Below the pieces are notes generated by a model. It did no database searches. It worked only from the letters and a program-made list of their open reading frames with translations, and had not been told where the DNA came from. The position numbers and the translations under genes are program-made. 6,215 nucleotides of DNA from Pseudomonadota bacterium (lineage in GTDB: Bacteria > Desulfobacterota > Desulfobacteria > Desulfobacterales > Desulfosarcinaceae): contig JAEYRZ010000004.1 in the NCBI GenBank assembly GCA_023435265.1, forward strand, positions 1 through 6,215, in the 5' to 3' direction. Within the stretch, counting starts at the first letter, position 1. Every line of letters starts with the position of its first letter. Positions 1 through 5,755 of this stretch are shown piece after piece.

Positions 1-258
1 AGGCAGGACCTTGAGCATCTCGATCTGGGCGTCCTTCACGATGTCACGGGCCTCGACCTCACCGATCAATCCGTGATACAGCGTGTGCTGCAAACGCGAT
101 TTATCCAGTCCGATGCCGGTGGTCGCATTGGCCTGCGGATCGCAATCCACCAGCAGGGTCTTCTTTTCAAAAACAGCCAAGGCGGCAGACAGATTCACCG
201 CCGTGGTGGTTTTGCCGACACCGCCCTTCTGATTGGCTATGCAGATGATTTTGCCCAT
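1..258 (-). CDS. parA: Soj/ParA-type chromosome-partitioning ATPase, N-terminal part (runs off the left edge)
   Basis: The reading frame is open from an ATG at 258 to the window edge, giving the first 86 residues. It begins MGKIICIANQKGGVGKTTTA, with the deviant Walker A box KGGVGKTT at residues 11-18 (signature Lys11, catalytic Lys16). The strand LLVDCDPQAN at 35-44 is the typical second nucleotide-binding motif, carrying Asp38 and Asp40. Proteins of this family are MinD/ParA-like ATPases of about 250-260 residues that dimerise on ATP, bind DNA non-specifically and work with ParB to segregate replication origins; the short N-terminus with no DNA-binding extension fits the chromosomal Soj type rather than the large plasmid type. 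The C-terminal two thirds, and any following parB, lie outside the window. It is transcribed away from the M48 protease gene across a 110-bp gap. Only a weak ribosome-binding site (AGG about 10 nt upstream) is visible, but the start gives the canonical family N-terminus. Confidence 0.95.
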   Translation of the reverse strand, partial: MGKIICIANQKGGVGKTTTAVNLSAALAVFEKKTLLVDCDPQANATTGIGLDKSRLQHTLYHGLIGEVEARDIVKDAQIEMLKVLP

Positions 259-288
259 CGGCGGCGAACCTATCATAAAGCACATGGT

Positions 289-317
289 TTGAAAAGCGGT
301 TAGAAATGTGCCATGAT
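289..317 (+). promoter_or_regulatory. Possible sigma-70-type promoter for the M48 protease gene
   Basis: TTGAAA at 289-294 (5 of 6 matches to the -35 consensus) is followed after 17 bp by CATGAT at 312-317 (4 of 6 matches to the -10). This would start transcription near 324, about 45 nt before the ATG at 369. The -10 overlaps the inverted repeat at 315-336. The spacing is ideal but the -10 is poor, so the assignment is tentative. I saw no convincing promoter for the divergent parA gene in this gap. Confidence 0.3.
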
Positions 318-336
318 ACTAATACTTTTTAGTATC
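315..336. repeat. Inverted repeat GATACTA-N8-TAGTATC in the parA/M48 divergent gap
   Basis: A perfect 7-bp inverted repeat (315-321 and 330-336) flanks an 8-nt AT-rich spacer. It lies mid-way between the divergent parA and M48 genes and overlaps the candidate -10 and start site of the M48 gene. AT-rich dyads of this size in a divergent promoter region are often binding sites for a dimeric regulator. It could also form a weak hairpin in a parA leader transcript. No regulator gene is visible nearby, and the operator role is inferred. Confidence 0.5.
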
Positions 337-368
337 TGCCAGCTGATGATCACACGGAACCAATAATT

Positions 369-1793
369 ATGCCGCATTCAAAGCCCATCATCAAAATCGT
401 GCTGGTTATGCTTCTCGGCTTGTCCTGGTGCATCCCGGCACAGGCGATTTCCATCAAGGAAGAAGAACAGCTGGCCCGCGAATTCCTGAAGGTGGTCGCC
501 GCACGTTTCGATCTGATCGAAGACCCGATGATTGTCGGCTATGTCAATACGGTCGGCCGTAAAATCCTGGCCCAGGTGCCTTCCCAGCCCTTCAAATTTC
601 GTTTTTACGTCATCAAGGAAGATACATACAATGCTTTTGCCATCCCGGCGGGTCACATTTTCATCAACAGCGGCCTTCTGGCGGCCATGGAGAGCGAGGA
701 TGAACTGGCCGGCATTCTGGCCCACGAGGTCGCCCATGTCGTAAACCGGCATATCTCCCAGCGCATCGATCGATCCAAAAAGATCGATATGGCCTCCCTG
801 GCCGGGGTGGTGGCCGGTGTCTTTCTGGGCGTCGCCAGCGGAAATGCCAGTGCGGCGCAAACGCTGTCGATCGGATCCATGGCGGCCGGCCTGTCGGCCC
901 AGCTGGCCTACAGCCGTGAGGATGAAAACCAGGCCGACCAGTCCGGGTTGGTTTACATGCGCAACGCCGGATTTTCAGGTGAGGCCCTGATGAGCGTTTT
1001 AAAGAAAATCCGGGGCAAACAATGGTTCGGGACGCGTGAAATTCCGTCTTACATGATGACCCACCCCGCTCTCGAGGAACGCATTACCCAACTAGATACG
1101 GACCTCACGTTGCTCGACCGGCGCGAAACCGTCAACTCGCGGTTCGATCCGTCCGGCGCCGGGCAGTTCAACAAAGTCAATATCCGCCTGACTGCTTTAC
1201 ATGAAGATCCGGATGCCGCCTTTCAGCATTTCCGTGCGGCGCTCAACCAGCAGCCGGATGCTCCCGACTCGCTTTACGGATATGGATTGGTTCTGGCGCG
1301 TAAAGGCAATCGGACCGAAGCGGCAGCCTATCTAAAGCAGGCCTTGGCTAAAAATGCACTCGACCCGATCATCCTCAGCGACCTGGGCCGGATTTATTTT
1401 CTGGACGGGCGCTATGCGGATGCGTTGGGAACGCTGGAAGGGGCTGTTTCGCTGTCGAAAGAAAACGGCGAGGGACTCTTCTATCTCGGCCGGACGCAAA
1501 TGGAATTGGGCCGTTTTGAAGCGGCGGTGGATGCGTTCGAAAAGATGTTGGAAGTGTATCCCGACTACCGACCTGTGTATCAGTTCCTCGGCGAAAGCTA
1601 CGGCCGGCTGGAGCGCCTGCCCGAAGCACATTATTATCTCGGCCTTTTTTACTTCAAAAGGGCCGATTATGCGACCGCCCACTTCCATCTCGCGCGGGCC
1701 CAGAAAGAACTGAGCGACCCGACCAAGATCGAGGCGGTAAAGCAAGCCCTGGAGGAGATCCGCAAGATGCCCAAAATGGAGCAGCGCAAGTAG
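369..1793 (+). CDS. Secreted M48 family zinc metalloprotease with C-terminal TPR repeats (BepA/YfgC-like)
   Basis: Residues 1-26 form a Sec signal peptide (basic start, hydrophobic core, AQA cleavage site), so the mature protein is periplasmic. Cys21 follows Trp and does not make a proper lipobox. The M48 catalytic domain (about 30-250) carries HEVAH at 119-123, whose two histidines bind zinc and whose Glu120 is the catalytic base, and Glu186 in the ENQAD motif as third ligand. MTHP at 230-233 places His232 like the regulatory 'His-switch' described for E. coli BepA. Between HExxH and Glu186 is a Gly/Ala-rich hydrophobic stretch (about 141-180). Residues 280-446 contain about four TPR units, probably for substrate or partner binding. 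At 474 residues it is near BepA length (487). BepA-type enzymes degrade or help assemble stalled outer-membrane proteins such as LptD; that role is inferred here. GGAA at 356-359 lies 9 nt before the ATG. The gene stands alone, divergent from parA and convergent with EF-G. Confidence 0.93.
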   Translation: MPHSKPIIKIVLVMLLGLSWCIPAQAISIKEEEQLAREFLKVVAARFDLIEDPMIVGYVNTVGRKILAQVPSQPFKFRFYVIKEDTYNAFAIPAGHIFINSGLLAAMESEDELAGILAHEVAHVVNRHISQRIDRSKKIDMASLAGVVAGVFLGVASGNASAAQTLSIGSMAAGLSAQLAYSREDENQADQSGLVYMRNAGFSGEALMSVLKKIRGKQWFGTREIPSYMMTHPALEERITQLDTDLTLLDRRETVNSRFDPSGAGQFNKVNIRLTALHEDPDAAFQHFRAALNQQPDAPDSLYGYGLVLARKGNRTEAAAYLKQALAKNALDPIILSDLGRIYFLDGRYADALGTLEGAVSLSKENGEGLFYLGRTQMELGRFEAAVDAFEKMLEVYPDYRPVYQFLGESYGRLERLPEAHYYLGLFYFKRADYATAHFHLARAQKELSDPTKIEAVKQALEEIRKMPKMEQRK

Positions 1794-1804
1794 GTCGCCG
1801 GTTT

Positions 1805-3838
1805 TCAGGCGCGGTCGAAATGCGAAAAGTGCATGCTGTAAGTGCCGCGGCCCTGGGTGGCCGAACGCAGGCTGGTGGAGTAACCGAACATCCGGGCCAG
1901 CGGCACGGTGGCTCGGATCTGCTGGACGCCCAGCTTGGGTTCGATCAATTCGATTTTGCCGGAGCGTGCGTTCAGGTCGCCGATCACATCGCCCATGAAT
2001 TCCTCGGGTACAATCACTTCCACTTTCATAATCGGATCGAGCAGATAGCTTCCTGCGGCCGCCAAAGCTTCCTTGCAGGCCATGTTGGCCCCCACCCGGA
2101 ACGCCAGCTCAGATCCCTGCCCATCTTTGTAACTTCCACCGATCAGCACGGCCTGAACATCAACGACCGGATACCCCATTTGAATGCCGCTTTCCAGACC
2201 TTCCAGAACACCTTTCTCCACGGCCGAAAGATAAACCGCGGGGATTGCGGTCTCGTCCGCTTCGTTGACAAAACGGTTGCCGGTGCCCCGCGGCAGGGGC
2301 GTAAGGCGCAGACGGACCTCGCCGAAATGACGCTGTCCGGCCACCTCGCGGTCGAAAATGCCGGCGGCTTCCGCCTGGCGTTCGATGCTCTCGCGGTAAA
2401 CGACCTGCGGTTTGCCCACGTTGACCTGGGTGTTGAACTCCCTGCGCATGCGGCTGATGATGACATCCAGATGCAGTTCGCCCATGCCGGACAGGATCAT
2501 CTGCCCCGTATCTTCATCCTGGCGCACCCACAGGGTCGGATCCTCGGCCGTAAATTTCTCCAGAACCTCTTGAAGCTTGTCCTGGTCGGAGTGCGTTCTG
2601 GGTTCGACGGCGATCGAAATCACCGGTTCATAAAAATCTATTTTTTCCAGAAGCACCGGTTTATCCGGCGGGCACAGGGTTTCGCCCGTGGATGATTCCT
2701 TGAGTCCGACGATGCCGACGATACTTCCGGCGGTGGCGACATCGATTCTTTCGCGCTTGTTGGCATGCATCTGCAGCAGACGCGATACTTTCTCCCTGAT
2801 CCTGCGCGAAGGATTAAAAATCTCCTGACCGCTCTCGAGACGCCCGCTGTAAATGCGGACAAAGCAAAGCTTGCGGCCCTCCATCATGGAGACCTTGAAA
2901 ATCAAAGCGGCCAGTGGTTTGTTCGCCGCCGGCGGGCATAAAACGGTTTCTCCGCTCTCGGGATGCGTTCCTTTGATGGGGGGCAGATCCTCGGGACTCG
3001 GCAGATAATCGACGATTGCATCCAGCAGCAGCTGGATGCCTTTGTTTTTCAGCGCACTGCCGCACAGCACCGGGACCAGCTGCAGGTCGATCGTGGCTTT
3101 GCGTATCGCCGCTTTCAGCTCTTCGTTTGCGATCGGCGTTTCCCCCAGATAGGCCTCCATAATGCCGTCATTCACATCCGCCAGAGTCTCGATCAATCTT
3201 TCACGGTACGTCTGGGCCAGTTCCCTCGCGTTCTCCGGGATGTCGACCGAACGGAAGGTCGCGCCCAGCGTATCGTCGTCCCAGATGATGGCCTGCATCT
3301 GAATCAGATCGATGACACCCGCAAACGATTCCTCCTCGCCATACGGCAACTGCAGGATAATCGGCCGCGCCTTCAGGCGCGACTCGATCATTCCGACCAC
3401 ATTGAAAAAATCGGCACCGATACGATCCAGTTTATTGACGAAGGCCAGCTTGGGGACCCGATACTTGTCCGCCTGCCGCCAGACGGTCTCGGATTGCGGT
3501 TCGACACCGCCGACCGCGCAGAAAACCCCGACCGCCCCGTCCAGAACGCGCAGGGAGCGTTCTACTTCGATCGTGAAATCAACGTGCCCGGGCGTATCGA
3601 TGATGTGAATCTCCCTGTTCTTCCAGGGGCAAGCGGTGACGGCGGACGTGATGGTGATGCCCCGCTCCTGTTCGTCGGCCATCCAATCCATCACGGCTTC
3701 TCCGTCATGGACCTCGCCCATTTTGTGGGACCGACCGGTATAGTAAAGGATCCGCTCGGTCACGGTCGTTTTGCCGGCATCGATATGGGCAATGATTCCG
3801 ATGTTGCGTATATTTTGTATTTTAATGGATTTCGTCAT
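1805..3838 (-). CDS. fusA: Elongation factor G (translation GTPase), stand-alone paralogue
   Basis: EF-G drives ribosomal translocation and, with RRF, ribosome recycling, using GTP in the cytosol. Numbering from the ATG at 3838 (677 residues), all five G motifs are present: AHIDAGKT 17-24, RGITI 59-63 (switch I), DTPGH 81-85, NKLD 135-138 and GSALK 260-264. The G-prime insert (about 160-255), domain II (about 305-400), domain III (about 405-475), domain IV (about 478-600) and domain V (to the end, with MFGYSTSLRS) follow at full length. The ATG is preferred because it gives the same distance to the P-loop as E. coli EF-G and has GGA 4 nt upstream; an in-frame GTG at 3847 adds three residues and has no ribosome-binding site. 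Domain IV reads GSYKD at 568-572, with Lys571 where E. coli has His583. There are no rpsL, rpsG or tuf neighbours, so this is probably an extra EF-G rather than the str-operon copy. It has its own promoter at 4032-4060. Confidence 0.95.
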   Translation of the reverse strand: MTKSIKIQNIRNIGIIAHIDAGKTTVTERILYYTGRSHKMGEVHDGEAVMDWMADEQERGITITSAVTACPWKNREIHIIDTPGHVDFTIEVERSLRVLDGAVGVFCAVGGVEPQSETVWRQADKYRVPKLAFVNKLDRIGADFFNVVGMIESRLKARPIILQLPYGEEESFAGVIDLIQMQAIIWDDDTLGATFRSVDIPENARELAQTYRERLIETLADVNDGIMEAYLGETPIANEELKAAIRKATIDLQLVPVLCGSALKNKGIQLLLDAIVDYLPSPEDLPPIKGTHPESGETVLCPPAANKPLAALIFKVSMMEGRKLCFVRIYSGRLESGQEIFNPSRRIREKVSRLLQMHANKRERIDVATAGSIVGIVGLKESSTGETLCPPDKPVLLEKIDFYEPVISIAVEPRTHSDQDKLQEVLEKFTAEDPTLWVRQDEDTGQMILSGMGELHLDVIISRMRREFNTQVNVGKPQVVYRESIERQAEAAGIFDREVAGQRHFGEVRLRLTPLPRGTGNRFVNEADETAIPAVYLSAVEKGVLEGLESGIQMGYPVVDVQAVLIGGSYKDGQGSELAFRVGANMACKEALAAAGSYLLDPIMKVEVIVPEEFMGDVIGDLNARSGKIELIEPKLGVQQIRATVPLARMFGYSTSLRSATQGRGTYSMHFSHFDRA

Positions 3839-4025
3839 CTCATCCACAGCTTGTTGGCGCCAGAACGCTCAAGCAGACTCGGGCGCCCTCGGCCGTTCGC
3901 ACGGCGGTGATCATGCCCCTGCTTCGCAAACCGTTTTCGGCAGGCACGGCGAGATCTTCAGCCGCTCCGGAACGCATCGCCTGCCTCTGCGTCTGTGTGT
4001 CCCCACCCGGATTTCCATTAAGGAA
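3839..4025 (-). promoter_or_regulatory. Long 5' leader of the EF-G gene
   Basis: From the start site predicted by the promoter at 4032-4060, about 187 nt precede the EF-G ATG. The leader contains the inverted repeat 3939-3985 and, on the same strand, a 35-codon open frame (4018 to 3911) that begins just inside the predicted transcript, has no ribosome-binding site and carries five Arg codons at positions 9-14. I recognise no known riboswitch or r-protein-type leader in it. Its length suggests post-transcriptional control, but none is demonstrated. No other gene is supported in the 3839-4133 gap. Confidence 0.4.
3939..3985 (-). repeat. Inverted repeat in the EF-G leader, potential branched hairpin
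   Basis: On the minus strand GGCAGGC (3985-3979) pairs perfectly with GCCTGCC (3945-3939), enclosing 33 nt. The enclosed sequence can form a second short stem, CGGC with GCCG. In RNA this would be a hairpin with an internal stem-loop within the leader, without a following U-tract, so it is not an intrinsic terminator. A stem of this size could arise by chance in GC-rich DNA. Confidence 0.35.
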
Positions 4026-4031
4026 AGGCTT

Positions 4032-4060
4032 GTATTAAGCCAACCACAGGGAGATGTCAA
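4032..4060 (-). promoter_or_regulatory. Strong sigma-70-type promoter for EF-G
   Basis: Read on the minus strand, a perfect -35 TTGACA (4060-4055) is followed by exactly 17 bp and a -10 TAATAC (4037-4032, 4 of 6 matches with the key first TA). Transcription should start near 4025. It lies about 75 bp downstream of the lipoprotein stop codon, so EF-G can be transcribed independently of the upstream three-gene cluster. This is the best promoter match in the window. Confidence 0.75.
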
Positions 4061-4113
4061 GGGAACCAGGCTTCTGAAGTATTCGGGGAAACAGCAGTTT
4101 ACGGGTGGCGGGA

Positions 4114-4131
4114 GCGGTACTGCAGGACCGC
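4114..4131. repeat. Imperfect 18-bp palindrome just after the lipoprotein stop codon
   Basis: GCGGT (4114-4118) and ACCGC (4127-4131) are inverted arms around a core that contains CTGCAG; 16 of 18 positions are symmetric. It begins 3 nt after the lipoprotein stop. On the minus strand it could form a small GC-rich hairpin, but no T-run follows, so it is at best a weak or factor-assisted terminator or an mRNA 3'-end stabiliser. Confidence 0.35.
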
Positions 4132-4133
4132 AA

Positions 4134-4688
4134 TCAGGGTGCGTTTTTCAGGTGAAGGCTACGGTAGACTTGATCGAATTCGGCTTGGTATTTATCGAAA
4201 TAGTGGCGCCGGGCGGCCGTATAGCGCAGATTGAACAGCGCACCGGGCAAGAGCGCCCCATAGTATTCCGTACGCATCTCGACGCCCATAGGATCAATGT
4301 AGCCATAGGTCAACCGGAATCCCATGATGCCCCCCACGTTTGCGGGCGCATTGCGCAGCACCTTGAAATTACGGATCTGGGGATCGGCCCGCAAATCATC
4401 GAGCACGGTTTCGGCCACCTCATGCGGCAGCATACCGTTCTCGATCCGGTTTCGCGTGAAACGGAAGCTCTTTTCCAAAGGCCGTTCCTGAATCAGGATA
4501 TAATGCAGGTGGGTTCCATCCTTGGAAAACATATCGTAATCCGCCATCGCCAGCCGCATCCATCCGCCGGGAATCGCCGCTGTCCAGCGCGGGGTTGACA
4601 AGACCGCGGGCGCCTTCTGCCAAGGGCCGGCGCAACCGCAGATCAGCAGACCTGCCAACAAAATGCATAGTAGATGATTCGGCTTCAT
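4134..4688 (-). CDS. Small predicted lipoprotein of unknown function (possible Mog1/PsbP-like fold)
   Basis: Taking the ATG at 4688, the product has 184 residues and starts with a lipoprotein signal: a basic start, a hydrophobic core, then ICGC with Cys19 as the likely lipidated residue (the Cys at -2 is unusual, Gly at -1 is standard). It would be anchored in the outer or inner membrane facing the periplasm. The mature part is one domain of about 150 residues: a 'W-x-A-x-IPGGW' opening, alternating predicted strands, a helix around 85-100, and a C-terminal helix ending in FDQVYRSLHL. This layout resembles small Mog1/PsbP-type alpha/beta sandwiches, but I do not recognise the family and this is only a guess from pattern. 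An in-frame TTG at 4697 is possible, but the ATG overlaps the stop of the upstream protease gene as ATGA, the usual coupled arrangement, and no separate ribosome-binding site is well spaced. It is the last gene of the three-gene cluster, so it probably works with the protease. Confidence 0.85.
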   Translation of the reverse strand: MKPNHLLCILLAGLLICGCAGPWQKAPAVLSTPRWTAAIPGGWMRLAMADYDMFSKDGTHLHYILIQERPLEKSFRFTRNRIENGMLPHEVAETVLDDLRADPQIRNFKVLRNAPANVGGIMGFRLTYGYIDPMGVEMRTEYYGALLPGALFNLRYTAARRHYFDKYQAEFDQVYRSLHLKNAP

Positions 4689-5755
4689 TCCTGACAAAGC
4701 TGCAGATACCCCTTGATATATGAATTCTCGGGCGCTTCGGGGGCAACGGCCAGATGATGCTCGAAGAACTGCCGTGCGACGCTTCTATGCCCTTCTTTCA
4801 AATACAGGACGCCCAATGCGCGATAGGCCGGTAAAAATTTCCGATCCAGTTCGATGGCCCTCTGAAAGGCATCGATGGCGCCCTGCAGGTCACGCTTCGA
4901 CTTGCGCAGGAAGACCTCTCCCATGATGAAATGCGCCTGCGGGTTGTCCGTCACGATTGCCAGATAATCCGCGATGCTGGTGCCCGCGGTTTCCCAAATC
5001 CCGCGGCGGGCCGCAGCCTCCGCATTGGCCAGCAAAGCCGACGCGGTCCGGGCGCGAAACTCGACACCCTCCCGCGGCGGTGTGTCGCATTCCCGGTCGG
5101 CTGTCTCAGTAACCAGCAGCGTTTCAAAACCCGCAATGCGTTCCCCAAACGACATCGGCGAGGCCCCCAGGGAAAACATTAATGGTATTTTGCTGTTTTG
5201 AAACCCGACGAGCAACTCCAAAATTGCATGCGGGCAATAGCCCGCCGCACGGATCAACCCCATTCCTTCCAGGTCGGCCCGCTTTTCCGCTGCGGCAGTG
5301 AAATGCTCGCCCGTCCGAGCGCCCCGGGTTCCGGCCGCGGCATCCAGGTCGAAGGCCTCCAATGAATCGCGCCGGATATAGTGCACCAACTCGTGGGCGA
5401 CGATCATCGCCAGCTGGTCCTCGTTTTCCACCAGGGCCAGCATGCCGCTGGTAAGATAGCAGATGCCGTTGGCATAGACCACCGCATTCGGTTCCGGGTC
5501 CTCGATGATCCGTATGGTCATCGGCGGCAGATCGCTCTCCACGAATTCCCATAAGCGACCGACCAGCGATTTCAGGTAATGATCCAACTGGGCATTTCGC
5601 AAGAGCGACCGGCTTTGTTCAAGAGAAGCCTGTTCCGCGAGTGCCATCCGCCACAAACGTTCCTCTTTGGCGCCGGACTGGGTTTCGGCTGCCGCGGCGG
5701 CCGTTACCGCCATCATCAGCACGATGCAAAAGAGAAAAGGACGGGCTGCCTTCAC
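4685..5755 (-). CDS. Secreted short M48 family metalloprotease with C-terminal TPRs (divergent paralogue)
   Basis: The 356-residue product has a Sec signal peptide (1 to about 23, ending in an Ala-rich AAA site). The M48 domain shows HELVH at 121-125 with catalytic Glu122, and EKRAD at 157-161 with Glu157 as likely third zinc ligand; before it, NAVVYANGICYLTSGML (90-106) is the typical M48 substrate-edge strand region. Residues about 239-345 hold two or three TPR units, the clearest at 275-308 and 309-342. Compared with the 474-residue protease at 369-1793 it has only 31 residues between HExxH and the Glu ligand, against 62, so the hydrophobic Gly/Ala-rich segment is absent. The 'THP' motif is replaced by SP (199-200, before ERI), losing the equivalent His. 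The start is GTG at 5755, with GGAG 8 nt upstream inside the preceding gene, overlapping its stop as GTGA. It probably acts in the periplasm; its substrate is unknown. Zinc ligands are intact, so activity is likely. Confidence 0.92.
   Translation of the reverse strand: MKAARPFLFCIVLMMAVTAAAAAETQSGAKEERLWRMALAEQASLEQSRSLLRNAQLDHYLKSLVGRLWEFVESDLPPMTIRIIEDPEPNAVVYANGICYLTSGMLALVENEDQLAMIVAHELVHYIRRDSLEAFDLDAAAGTRGARTGEHFTAAAEKRADLEGMGLIRAAGYCPHAILELLVGFQNSKIPLMFSLGASPMSFGERIAGFETLLVTETADRECDTPPREGVEFRARTASALLANAEAAARRGIWETAGTSIADYLAIVTDNPQAHFIMGEVFLRKSKRDLQGAIDAFQRAIELDRKFLPAYRALGVLYLKEGHRSVARQFFEHHLAVAPEAPENSYIKGYLQLCQE

Noticed and set aside
272..277. TATGAT on the minus strand as a -10 box for parA
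   Set aside because: It would start transcription only about 7 nt before the parA ATG, and no acceptable -35 lies 16-18 bp upstream.
73..303. 76-codon open frame on the plus strand
   Set aside because: Antisense to the ParA N-terminus, whose Walker A motif fixes the true frame.
369..446. Lipobox at Cys21 of the first M48 protease
   Set aside because: The residue before Cys is Trp, which does not fit a lipobox. The AQA site at 24-26 supports ordinary signal peptidase I cleavage.
1820..2695. 291-codon open frame on the plus strand
   Set aside because: It lies wholly antisense to the conserved EF-G domains III-V. Its translation is rich in His, Gln and Phe with no recognisable motif, typical of a shadow frame in GC-rich DNA.
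2963..3910. 315-codon open frame on the plus strand
   Set aside because: It is antisense to the EF-G G domain and leader; no motif and an atypical composition. The EF-G frame is unambiguous.
3771..4598. 275-codon open frame on the plus strand across the EF-G leader and lipoprotein gene
   Set aside because: It spans the well-supported minus-strand promoter and is antisense to the lipoprotein gene, whose lipobox and coupled start are convincing. No ribosome-binding site or known domain.
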